64,000 bases of DNA, from the NCBI GenBank assembly GCA_009617715.1, contig VTFK01000174.1, forward strand, positions 186,001 to 250,000, given 5' to 3'. Every line of letters starts with the position of its first letter. The first letter of the stretch is position 1. The stretch is from Plectrocnemia conspersa (lineage: Eukaryota; Arthropoda; Insecta; Trichoptera; Polycentropodidae). Below, in pieces: positions 23,720 through 33,539 of the stretch. The position numbers were made by a program, and so were the translations under genes. The notes beneath the pieces are model-generated. The model searched no databases. It saw only the letters and a list, made by a program, of their open reading frames with translations, and was not told the DNA's origin.

Positions 23720-23855
23720 TTTACAGCTCCTCATAGCAATTACTTAAAACATCTTTGTGTTTGGCACGCTTGTTGAGAAGCCGGATGGAAAGGCCGCTCT
23801 CAAGCGCTGGCGTCCTGGCCGCGACAGGCAAGAATAAAGGACGCGATCATCAGCA
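23720..23855 (+). repeat. dispersed repeat, unclassified (copy 2), in omb intron
   Basis: Partner of 820-960. It carries CAGCTCCTCATAGCAATTAC, then a GC-rich AGCGCTGGCGTCCTGGCCGC stretch missing from copy 1, then AAAGGACGCGATCATCAG. Confidence 0.45.
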
Positions 23856-24578
23856 CGATAGTACAATGATAGAATTCATAGATTTAAATCCTACATAAAT
23901 ATCGTATCTGGGAGATCATTAGTTATTTATTTAATGTAATCTTTAATCTCTCAAATATATTTTTATTACATATATTAAAACTTTTCAAACAAAAGTAAGC
24001 TATAATATAATTTTATAATTAATAAAATATATATCATTGAAAACTAGTTAGTGTTTTACCATCACTATAATGTATTAGGCTAACAATAATAACAATAATA
24101 ATTTATTAGTTATTTTTATTTCATAATTTATTCACCATGTTTCTAATAGTAATAATAGTAAAAGTCTATTCTAAAATTCTTTGAAATAAAATATAAATTT
24201 CTCAATGGATTTTAAAATTAAACACGCAAGGTATGATCTCCCATACTCCCGCCACTCAATAATCAGAGTTCGATAATCACGGTTTTTAGACGTATGCCTC
24301 AAGTAGGCTCTGAATAGCAAACACATTTGTTTTAAATTAAATAAGGAACATTTAAGAAAGAGTTTATTTCTGTATATATTTAAATATTATTATTATTATA
24401 TTGTATAGTCTATATATATATATAAAGCTTTTAATGAATTTTCAGATGTTAAATTAGCATTTATTTTACATTTTATAAAATTCTTACTCGTATCATTCTT
24501 ATTTATATTTCTTAATAGTCTCATTCTGAATTTCTAGCCTCTTTTCTCATGAATTTTATTTTGGAAAAATATTTAGCT
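23856..24578. other. AT-rich part of omb intron
   Basis: No repeat with recognisable ends and no exon-like sequence. TATATATATATA lies near 24412. Confidence 0.3.
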
Positions 24579-24848
24579 CAGTGACATAGCTATGGGGGGG
24601 GGCGGGCGGGGGGGCTGCCCCGAGCGGCACTTGCTTGGGGGCGGCATATTCGCGATGGGATCGTCTAGTGTGGTTCTTAATCCTGAATGCACTAAAACAT
24701 ATTTAAATCCACGAATAACAAGAGCTTAATATTAACCAATTTATTATTTTAAAAAATGCTGATTTTATGACCCTGCAAAAAATGTATGGGGGGGGGGTGA
24801 CAATTTTAAGGATCGCCCTGGGTGGTACATACCCTAGCTACGCCACTG
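24579..24848 (+). mobile_element. hAT-type MITE in the 1.75-kb omb intron
   Basis: The left end CAGTGACATAGCTATGGGGG and the right end CCTAGCTACGCCACTG are imperfect terminal inverted repeats of the widespread CAGTGGCGTAGCTAGGG type. Flanks ATTTAGCT (24571-24578) and ATTTAGAT (24849-24856) agree at 7 of 8, as expected for hAT. The 270-bp interior is non-coding and has G runs. Confidence 0.8.
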
Positions 24849-24889
24849 ATTTAGATTCAACATATCTAATGTATATTGGTATTGAGTTA

Positions 24890-24985
24890 ATTAAAAAAAG
24901 ATGAAAAGTCATGATCATATTATATAAGATTTGAACCCAGGTCTTTCAGGTTTTAGTTAGCGACTATACCACTGGTATATTGCAA
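24890..24985 (-). repeat. SINE S1 tRNA-like head
   Basis: On the minus strand CCAGTGGTATAGTCGCTAAC (A-box region), then CTGAAAGACCTGGGTTCAAATC (B-box at its end). This is the most tRNA-like of the heads. It abuts the hAT MITE and its body decays quickly. Confidence 0.65.
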
Positions 24986-25162
24986 TACAATGGATGAATA
25001 GTTTTAGAGCAAGAACTATAGAAAAGATTTAAACAGCAAAAACCGCATTTCAATATACAGTGTCTGTGAATTAACATCAACATTTCGCGACTCTAAAACT
25101 TGTTGATTAATTTGGCTGCCTTAGCTTTATACCTCTCGATTGAGTGTGTTATTTGTATATAC

Positions 25163-25377
25163 CTGAGTGATGATGGGGATGATTGATGCCTAAGTGCGGG
25201 TGGTGTAAGGGGTGTCCTAACGAAGGTTGCGGTGCGTGCGGAGGTGGACTGGCTGCTGGACCCACCACGTCCAGCAGCCTGTCGTCGTCGTCTCTCGCGT
25301 GCGACGGCGTTCCGGATCCGGATCCTGACGTTCCGGGTCGCTTCTCATCCGGCTGTCTGGACGCCAGCAACGCTTGC
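25163..25377 (-). CDS. omb: omb/bifid linker exon downstream of T-box
   Basis: A 215-nt exon encoding QALLASRQPDEKRPG, a Gly/Ser-rich stretch, an acidic run SHARDDDDRLLDVVG, and a Pro/His-rich tail ending HPHHHS. The acceptor is TTTGTTTCAG (25378-25380) and the donor is CAG|GTATAT (25161-25162). It enters in phase 2 and leaves in phase 1 (last base G). G plus GA of the next exon makes Gly, giving HHHS-G-WFKMSSES. Low-complexity linkers after the T-box are usual in Tbx2/3 proteins. Flanking introns are about 5.4 kb upstream and 1.75 kb downstream. No initiator is expected here; the apparent Met of the open frame is TTG and is internal. Confidence 0.9.
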
Positions 25378-25982
25378 CTGAAACAAAAATTTTAAATGTT
25401 TTTTGAAAACGGGTTATATGACAGTATAATGTCGCACATGGGGTTCATTATGGTGTTTTGTCGCATTAGCATTTTGATTATGGACACAAGCGCCCCGCGG
25501 CGCTTTTATATGACAAGATGCCCTGATGAAGACACCGGCGGCTGTCACGAAAGGGCATCATCCCCTTTGAACGATGCACCCCTACGCGCACTATTCTATT
25601 TGCGGGATCGGGGTGTTACATTGTTTGCTCGTCCTGATTACCATGAATATTTATACGGCGATACCGAGAGGAGATTCGATAAAAATTAAAATGAACAGGG
25701 ATAATAATGTCAAATCATCATGGATTAGTATTGGGGAGGGTCGATTCAAAGATTCACTAAGCAATTTTTTTCACAAAAATAAAATAAAAAGTGCTTTCAC
25801 AATGTCAAAAATATTTTTAAAGCTTAAATACAGAAATAAAAGTACTGCAAATAAAATATTATTTTTACTGATCTTTTAATTATTTTATCAAAGCATATGC
25901 AGGATTTATTTCCAACTTGATTTTAACCTATAGTTTAACCTATAGAAATGTCTTCTATTCATAAAAAAACAAATCTTTGATG
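25378..25982. other. omb intron (5.4 kb), 3' portion
   Basis: A GC-richer, repeat-poor stretch at about 25480-25680 lies close to the acceptor of the linker exon. Overlapping plus-strand open frames there have no recognisable content. It could be a conserved intronic element. Confidence 0.3.
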
Positions 25983-26063
25983 GATAATTATAAGCCAGTT
26001 TCAATTTTATCAGCACTAGTCAAAGTATTCAAAATCATACTTCATACTATTTATATGGAATGA
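25983..26063 (+). pseudogene. non-LTR retrotransposon reverse-transcriptase scrap
   Basis: The frame DNYKPVSILSALVKVFKIIL then HTIYME and a stop. It matches the RT N-terminal signature NYRPISLLSxxSKxFExxLxxRIY of Jockey-like and related non-LTR elements. It is antisense to omb. Confidence 0.75.
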
Positions 26064-26400
26064 TACTTGCTGATTGTGTATTAAAGTCAGTAGCAAAAAT
26101 TCTGCTCTGATATCGATATAGGCACTAAAATAACGTTATTCCGACCTTAAAAGATCTTAATTCTTAGTGATCATAAATAACAATATTCATAATTTATGGA
26201 GCGTTTTATCATCATATTTATATAAATTAAAGTCTTGCTCATACAAATACATTAAAATAATATATTGCGTATAGGAAGAACCCTTTGTCAAGCATCGCCT
26301 CCTCCCTAAACAGTTGATCCAATTTGGTTCAAATTCCACCCCCTGCTTACGAATTCATCCCCTACGCTACTGTTGTCGAATTTTAAAGACAATTAGCGCT

Positions 26401-26795
26401 ACGCGTCGCCATTTAGGGGTTGATAAAAAAACCGACCCGACCGTTGCGGATTCAAACTGTTTTAAAATGGGCAGCGCAAGGCACCGCGACAGTGTGTTTG
26501 CGAGGTTTGTTTATTTTTTATTCTATAAATTTATTTTCAGATAGGTGAAGAGGGGCTTGGATTAAATACAAATACAACACTCGATCGAATTAAAAAATAG
26601 CTTTCATCTATCTAAAAAATGGCATTTCAATATTTTTATGGAATGAATTGCGATCGTATAAATTTTGCCACTATCATATTTGGGTTAAATAGTATAGTGT
26701 AAAGCGACGTTAGGCACATCCTGTTCGGTGTTAGCCAAGACTTGATTATAATAATAATGAAACGGATAGAGTCGACCCCTAAATGGCGTCTCCCC
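26401..26795. repeat. inverted repeat pair, ~20-bp arms
   Basis: GCGTCGCCATTTAGGGGTTG at about 26403 and GTCGACCCCTAAATGGCGTC at about 26770 are inverted relatives about 350 bp apart. The left neighbourhood also has GTCAAGCATCGCCTCC. It may be an old TIR element; no target duplication was found. Confidence 0.4.
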
Positions 26796-27539
26796 GAAAA
26801 GGTTAAACCCGAAAACCCAAATGTCAACAGACACCGTCATCCCCAAATTCAATCTAACGACTGCCGGTGTTATCCTCACTATTTTATCTCTAAAACTTGT
26901 TTGAATCGCATGTTCGTTTATATATTTTTTAATATACATTAATATAGGGTAGAAAAAATATAACAATTATTAAAGCTTTGAAATCTGTATTTTTAATAAT
27001 TAAATATATAATATACAAATATTTTTTATTAAAAGTAATAGAAATTTATAATTTAATCCTATATACATATATAAATAAATACTGAGAGTTTTTTAAATAT
27101 GATATTTTTAAAATTACTTAATTTAAAAAAATCTGAAATATCTATATATATATACAAAATAGAGGTACAAAGGCTAAGAACTGTATTACATATTAGTAAA
27201 AATTTAATTATAACACGATATATCCGTAAAGAATAGAAAAAACATATATACTATAATATAAAATTTAACTTTAATTTAAGGTTCAACGATTAAATTTTTT
27301 TTTAATATAAAATCAGTTCACAATAATAATAAGTCATTTTTTAATAGGTAATGTATAAATAAATGAGGGATTTTTCAGTACAATATTAACATTATTTTTG
27401 TATGAAAGGACTATGTTCTTTATATTTTCTATAGAAAGTTGTGTAAAATAACAATTTAAACGCGAATTATAATTACCTTATTTTCTTAAAATAAATTATA
27501 CAAAATAATATTTTTTATTAGTTAGGGATAAAACTTCTC
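26796..27539. other. AT-rich part of omb intron
   Basis: Very AT-rich with several TA microsatellite-like runs. Nothing else is supported. Confidence 0.3.
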
Positions 27540-28100
27540 TGATAATGGAAATATCTCATCGTATAATTTTGACACTGTGCCACATGGCATCGCCGATATT
27601 TTGCGAGGATGATCCGCAAAGTGTCGGTCGGCTAATGACAGGGCCGGCTCGCGGGAGGGATGACATTATCGCTAAAAAGCCGCCGAGGGATGATAAACCG
27701 GGGGTGGTAATTTTGTGGGGTGACAACTTTTCGCTTTCCGCCGACGCCCCGTTCCCGATTTGCCCGCAGCGGCCAACAAAAAGTATATACATAATTCAAA
27801 ACCCGCAAAAACGAAAACATTTCCATATTTTCCCTGCGATTTCGTCGCATAATGAAAGCTCGGCCGCCATGACGAGTTTCCCGAACGATTATAATAACAA
27901 TCGGGAAACAAAACGGCCGTTCAAAAGGGTTGAGAATAAAAAAAAACAACCAACGAGCCGGCAACGACAAAAACGAAATAATAAAAAGAGGAAAAGGGTG
28001 GTGAAAAAAAAATGATAATTCTCATTGTTTTCCGTAAACATAAAGACTTCCTCGGTCATATTTTTATAGCGACCCCTTTGACCTGATTGTCGCGTAGAAA
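27540..28100. promoter_or_regulatory. GC-rich intronic island in omb
   Basis: A repeat-poor island with open frames on both strands but no recognisable protein. CGGCTAATGACAGGGCCGG (27629-27647) closely matches a stretch of the island at 31753-31767. TGACAG is the Meis/Homothorax-type core. The end of the island is a Lys/Arg-coding A-rich run, more likely low complexity than protein. Enhancer identity is inference. Confidence 0.35.
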
Positions 28101-29290
28101 GGCTTTTTTGGGGTTCAATATGTTTTTGAAATGTTGCCTGTTAGACAATAGCGTGAAAAATATGAAAGTTTGTTGGCGTTAAACCATTGTTTTTACATTT
28201 TAAATAGAATGTTGAAAACACATGTTGGTTTAGTCATAAATTGGGGATTTTTTGAGACAATGTCTATGCCACTTTAAATTTTATTTATTATAATTATTTT
28301 ATATTTATGAACGCAAAATATATAGGAATATCTTAACAATTAATTGTAAGTTTAATATATATAAAATAAAAGCTTTTAAATAAAATGTACAAAAATTATA
28401 TTTTTATGATAATTAGGACAGTAATTTAAAATGCATGTGCTTGCAATGTTAAAACTAATAAACTTTAGATTGCATACCAATAAAATAAATATTATTTTAG
28501 AGCCATTGATCTACTTAAAATATGTCGAAATCATTTTAAGATCAAATATTAGAGGCGAAACTTACAATAAGTTAGGTATTGATGAATGTACTTAGGAAGG
28601 CCGATATATGGTGATGATATGTAAATGATATAAAAGGGTTTTGAATTATGTTTTAATACTTGACACAAAAAATACGTAAAGGTCAATTTTTAGTGACGTA
28701 AAAAAACGTAAATACGTAATAACTTTCGTAAAGAAATGTACAAATTTGTGCAACAGTATTCAATGTATATCGTTATTTGTAATAAAAGTTAATTAAACAC
28801 CATTTGCTTTACTGTATTTGGTATATACAATACATATGTATGTATATATAATTTAATATTCTTTAATAAGTAGTAGTTAAATTTAATTTCATCACATTTA
28901 AAAATATGTTTGAGGTGATAAGAAAAAATAACAACGTAAAAAATATTTAACTTTGGCAATAAATTTAAAAGTGGAACTTATAAAAAAAAATAGTATTTTT
29001 TAGTTAAAAAAATAGTGCAATTACAGAATTAAAATATTTTTTTTATTCGGATATTGCTATTTACTTTAATGGAGTACTAATTTTATAATTTCAATATTAC
29101 TTAGTACCATCAATAAAATATCACAAATGGCGCATTTAAATTGTGTATTATTTACAAAAAAAAAATAATAAAAATATTGACTACTTATAATTTTTTTTAA
29201 ATATTCATATTTTGCTGTAATCTAAGAACGTGAGTTTAATTTAATTTACACAAAATAGATGTTACGATTTTTATTAATAGCGTATTTTAT
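28101..29290. other. AT-rich part of omb intron
   Basis: No repeat family, exon or RNA gene recognised. Confidence 0.3.
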
Positions 29291-29294
29291 AAAT

Positions 29295-29385
29295 AAAAAT
29301 TCGAGTCTGCTGCCTGGATTAGAACCCATGGCTTCTGTATTACTAGTCTACACCATACAAATAACGATATTTCGACCATTTTTTA
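29295..29385 (-). repeat. tRNA-like SINE head (family S2)
   Basis: On the minus strand GGTGTAGACTAGTAATACAG precedes CCATGGGTTCTAATCCAGGC, A-box- and B-box-like. It matches the plus-strand copy at 59155-59235 (CTATGGGTTCGAACCATGGC). No acceptor stem closes, so it is not a working tRNA. Confidence 0.55.
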
Positions 29386-29499
29386 TTAAAATTAATATGT
29401 TATTTAAAGTTAATAGTGATAAAAAAGACTCAATTTATAATTAAGACAGTGCTACTATTTTTGTCGAATAAATACGAACATTGTCTATTGAAGTCTCAA

Positions 29500-30160
29500 T
29501 AGAAGATATACACTTAAACAGGAAAGATAAACCACTCCGTCTTAAAAGTGGGGGCCATACAGGCCTGCCGAGAGGGGGGGGGGGACAAATTCAGTTACAT
29601 GTGTTTATTCTTATTTTTCATTTAAAACATAAACACATTTCGGAGGTGTGTCTAAGAAATAATGAAATCTCGTAGACATCTTTATCTGCGATTTGTTAGA
29701 ACCAGCATTATAAAATATATGTCACTTGATCACAAAGGAGAGAGATAAACCAAGACTGTAACGACACGAGAGACATCAGTGGATCATCCAAAGAACATCA
29801 CAAGAACATATTATGATAGATCTCAGCTGCTCCAATAAAATCACAGTCAGCAATAATACAACCCGACTTTCATTTCTCACTTGCAAGACCTGTCATTTTA
29901 ACACCACCGCTCAAAAGTGGCTTCTACATTTCTCTATATGTGTAGTATTTAATATATATGTTTATAAAACAAACAGTTTTTTAAAGCGTAACAACACAAA
30001 AAAGCTTAAAAATTTACTCAAATATTGATGAAACCAGAAACTGAGAGATCAGACTGAAAATTATGTTCAATGGTTTCTTTTGTATCAATTTTGTGTAAGC
30101 TCTGTTTTTTTTCTAAATTTTTATGTCACAGTGAAGTGAAAAAATAAGTCAAATTACTAT
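29500..30160. other. omb intron with a poly-G tract and a small hairpin
   Basis: A run of 10 or more G begins near 29574 beside CAGGCCTGCCGAGAG, resembling the G-rich ends of transposons in this window. GTGTTTAT and ATAAACAC (about 29600-29636) form a short hairpin. No gene is seen. Confidence 0.3.
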
Positions 30161-30164
30161 TATT

Positions 30165-30245
30165 TTCGTTGCAGCATTACATACTTCATCCAAATGCGTT
30201 ACAACGAAGTAAACACAATCAATAACCAATAAATAAACAGTGCGA
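30165..30245 (+). repeat. family K repeat
   Basis: CAAATGCGTTACAACGAAGT then AAACACAATCAATAACCAAT and AAACAGTGCGACA. It sits in the 5.4-kb omb intron. Confidence 0.55.
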
Positions 30246-30489
30246 CATTTTTATTGCGTTTATTATTAAAATAGATAACACACGATCCAGCTTTCTTATT
30301 AAGAAAATTTTGCTAAATAAAACAAGGTTGAAATTTTCTTATAAGATTCGAATTAATTAAAGATTATACCGTTGTGACCCAATCTATGGAGTGATATATA
30401 TATTTTAGAGTAGAAAAGCGGTTGTCAAATGTTGTACCAAGATATCATATATCATGTAGTATGATATATATATTTTTTCTCTGAAATCT

Positions 30490-30720
30490 GATTGTTCGAA
30501 GGAGCCGGGAGTTTACACGGGTCACTCTATTGTGGCGAGGTTCAACCACGAAAAAAGAGAACCGGACGCCGGAGACAATGACGACGGCACCGGAAACGGA
30601 AGACGCCATTTTAACATTTGAACTCGCCGGAACATCTTTTGTAGCGGGAAAATTTTCATTTCCCCCCGGTCGGCCGTTTCGGAAAATGCGTTTTCGCGTG
30701 CAATTATATGTATAAAACGT
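30490..30720. other. GC-rich patch beside the last T-box exon
   Basis: GC-rich and repeat-poor, ending 20 nt from the donor of the 30743-30819 exon. No continuation of the reading frame is needed across it. It may be an intronic splicing or enhancer element, or simply a local composition effect. Confidence 0.3.
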
Positions 30721-30742
30721 AGTAAAATTATATAAAACTCAC

Positions 30743-30819
30743 TTCTTCTCTCTCTTTCCCGCTCCGGTGTCTCTGAAACCCTTCGCGAAAGGATTGTTGT
30801 CGATTTTCAATTGAGTAAT
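30743..30819 (-). CDS. omb: omb/bifid T-box exon (C-terminal end of T-box)
   Basis: A 77-nt exon reading [20 protein letters not shown] then GKREK plus two bases of the next codon. This is the canonical end of the T-box: the [12 protein letters not shown] helix contacts the DNA minor groove in known T-box structures. It is too short to appear as a long ORF. The acceptor is TTTTCACAG (30820-30822) and the donor is AA|GTGAGT (30741-30742). The final AA joins the G that opens the 25.4-kb exon to make AAG (Lys), so the spliced protein reads KREKKQALLASRQ. That phase match confirms both boundaries. Confidence 0.95.
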
Positions 30820-30911
30820 CTGTGAAAAGATACAATTGATAAATTAATTTTGATTTAAAAACTAGATATTTATTTATTAATATATATATTATTTATAAAA
30901 TTAATTTTTAC

Positions 30912-31058
30912 CTTTTCGTTTTGATACGCAGTCACTGCTATGAATTCAGTCTCTTTGAACACGTATGTCCTGAACGTCGAATAAGGCAACTTCAATATGT
31001 CGTTCGCCCTCACCAGATGAAATCTCGGCTGGTATTTGTGCATCGAGTTCAATATCGT
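30912..31058 (-). CDS. omb: omb/bifid T-box exon (T-box core, beta-barrel and DNA-contact part)
   Basis: This 147-nt exon encodes 49 codons, from [20 protein letters not shown] through [20 protein letters not shown] to AVTAYQNEK. That is the central-to-distal part of the T-box DNA-binding domain, and the wording ([16 protein letters not shown]) is typical of the Tbx2/3/omb class. The acceptor is a pyrimidine-rich tract ending in CAG at 31059-31061 and the donor is AAG|GTAAAA at 30910-30912; both ends are phase 0. It joins across a 92-nt intron to the next exon to give [14 protein letters not shown], an unbroken T-box. The preceding T-box exons are absent from the window. T-box proteins bind AGGTGTGA-type sites in the nucleus, and omb acts in optic lobe and wing patterning in flies. 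Confidence 0.95.
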
Positions 31059-31139
31059 CTGGAACAGAAAAAAGCACAAAATCCTTATTAAAAAGCTCGA
31101 CTGATGATCTTATTATATAGAAAATATTTCCATTCAAAA

Positions 31140-31640
31140 GTATTACGATGCCAGTGGATTCGAAATGTTCATTACAAATTATATAGGTGGATTTGTAGAA
31201 GGCCTAATTGCAGGTGACGAAACCGCATGATGACAGGCGTTCAATAGACAATATGAATAAATAAAAAAACTTTGTTCGAAAGCTTCTCGTTGCGATTTAT
31301 CGATTCAATAATGGACGAGAAATAGGGAACATGTGACGGTCTTTATCGTTAATATTTAATTGAGACGTAATAAAAAAATCGTGTTTCTTAATTAAATGGA
31401 TGTAAAATATTAGTAAATTTATATAGAAAAATTATTGCTATAAGAATCTTTTATTTGAGAAATATTTTTTAGGAGGAAAGATTTTTAAAAAAAATTATAA
31501 ATCAATGTATATTTTAAGAAAATTAATAAAAAAAATATTTCATATTATCTTATGACTTTTAATAATTTATTCTAGAGTAATATAATATAATCTATAATCG
31601 TCTCATGGTACACAGTTTGAGAACGAGTGTCACCAGAGAA
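31140..31640. other. start of the giant omb intron, AT-rich
   Basis: A mixed-composition stretch to about 31330, then AT-rich. No exon is recognised. Confidence 0.3.
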
Positions 31641-32090
31641 ATTATTCAGTGGCCGGCAAACTCGGAAAGACGACACGAATCGGTGACCTTTCATCACGTG
31701 TAATTGTGGTGTCAGCGGGACGACTTTGCTGCTAGTTTTCCCCCCGATGACAGGCTAATGACAGGCCGTCGAAATTCGACCAATTGGATTATTACCGGCT
31801 GTCATTTCCAGTGACGCAATTTGCCGTAATTAGGCATTAAAAAATATTAAATAGGAGTGACCGCTAGTATTATATGTGAGGCACTCGGATTCTACGTGAA
31901 AGGGCTTAGGAAAAAAAGCGGTAGATTTGCGCAAATGAGTGTTATCCATCGCGGAAATGATAGGCAGCGTATCATCGCGGGGGTTGGCTCGTTAAGGGTT
32001 GACTACCGTACAATTTGCAACGGCTATGGGACTGTCCACTTGTCATCGCCCCTGTGGGTCTCTAATTATTTGCCATTTACTAGTCTTTGT
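31640..32090. promoter_or_regulatory. GC-rich intronic island with clustered TGACAG motifs
   Basis: GATGACAGGCTAATGACAGG (about 31746-31765) and GGCTGTCATT at about 31798 give three TGACAG cores within roughly 60 bp, interspersed with ATTA/TAAT homeodomain cores. TGACAG plus TAAT resembles Meis/Hth-Hox/Pbc composite sites. It shares GGCTAATGACAGG with the 27.6-kb island. Enhancer identity is inference. Confidence 0.4.
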
Positions 32091-32179
32091 TTATGAATAA
32101 TTTACGTATACTGTACAACAATTTTACCACAAAAGTAACTTTGTCAATTTATATGTAATATAGACAGTAATTAATATAA

Positions 32180-32500
32180 GACAATTCAAGATGAAGAAGC
32201 GCCAATTGGGAAAAGATTGTCGACCGCTGGATCGTTTAAGAGTGTCATTAGCGGAGTCCGATAGCGGCAGCAAATTGATTTTCGAAGCGCACTAATGCGC
32301 CGCACGGTAGCCGAGTGATAACGCCGGCCGACTTCAAAGAATACCACCGGGGCGAACGGGTTCGTGACCCGAATATTCGCGATAAACTCAGCGGTCCGAT
32401 CAAAAGGACGCGGGATTGTTTGTCGGCACGGTGATAACGATTGTTTGTAACGCAAATATCGACGCTATTAATAATATTGAGCACGTAAACGTCGGCAAAA
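32180..32500. promoter_or_regulatory. GC-rich intronic island
   Basis: CpG-bearing, repeat-poor sequence with overlapping antisense frames that I reject as coding. Separated from the previous island by about 100 AT-rich bases, so the two may form one element. Confidence 0.3.
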
Positions 32501-33444
32501 GGCGCTGTAGCATTTAAAAAAAATATATATAAAAAAATATTTCACTACGCAGCTTTAGCATTGCTTCTAATCTCATTTATAATTATCGATCTGTGTGGAT
32601 TTAATTCACAAAGATAAAATAATAATATTATAGCAGATCATAATGAAGCAATAAACATAAAAACGCACCGCCATTTTGTTTCTCTATTTACGTCTTATTT
32701 ACTTCGTAACAAAAGTCGAAGTCTATTTATACTATTTTAATAGAACTTATTGATAATATATAAAAAAAGATTATTGAAAATTATTTTATTTTGTAGTACT
32801 GACGAATATATATTTTATTGTGGAAAAGTGATATATTTGCTAATAAAATCGATACAAGAAATTACTTTTTAAATATTTTTCGTATTACTATGATGTGTAT
32901 AAGATAAAAAATGTTAGTTTTTAGTAACATATTTTTTATCCGCTAATTTATATTAAATAAATTTTGCTGAAAATAAACTTCTTCACAATTTTCCCCATAA
33001 TATAAATTCATATGCAAATTATTATTTTTAAGTGTCAATAAAATAAGCATGAAAATATAATCAAATAAATAATAATGTAGTATTATATAATATAGAACAA
33101 TAAATATAGAAACCTATTATTTTTCAAACGGTTTTAATTAAATTATATAATAATCGGTAGAAATTATATTTAGATGTGAGGGAAATTAAAATTATCTGAA
33201 ACACTAACATTTAATATTTTTTTTACAAATAAAGCCTTAAATCAAATGTATTAATTTATATTTAAATAATAAATATTAACAAAATATAAATCATGTAGCT
33301 AAGCAGAAGTCTTAAATAACTGTAGAATGTAAAACATTTGCTCTTTTAGGTAGATTTCTTAAGAAATATATAGGTATATCTATTTGATATTTTATGATTT
33401 TAATTACATATTTTTTGTGTATTGAAATAATACAACTATTATTT
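32501..33444. other. AT-rich part of omb intron
   Basis: No repeat or exon recognised. Confidence 0.3.
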
Positions 33445-33454
33445 TCGACCATCG

Positions 33455-33493
33455 TGACGCATTGGGGTAACTTGTTAGGTTACGATGGTCTTA
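33455..33493 (+). repeat. family H hairpin element, best copy
   Basis: GACCATCGTGACGCATTGGG then GTAACTTGTTAGGTTACGAT and GGTC. The arms GACCATCGTGAC and GTTACGATGGTC pair with one G-T type mismatch across a ~20-nt loop. Copies occur at 700, 2313, 5328, 12655, 39286 and 49390. Shared AT-rich flanks (TTAATTTWATTTAAATAAAT) show that the unit is longer than the hairpin. Confidence 0.7.
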
Positions 33494-33539
33494 ATTTTAT
33501 TTAAATAAATATGGGTTATAACGAAATCTAAGAAAATTG

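Noticed and set aside
24890..24985. Possible tRNA gene on the minus strand
   Set aside because: A/B boxes are present, but no closing acceptor stem, and related truncated heads occur elsewhere.
25183..25395. 70-codon plus-strand frame rich in Gly/Cys/Ser
   Set aside because: It is the reverse of the omb linker exon, whose splice sites and phases fit exactly.
27545..28015. 156-codon plus-strand frame ending in a Lys/Arg run
   Set aside because: The basic tail comes from A-rich low complexity, several opposite-strand frames overlap, and no motif is recognised.
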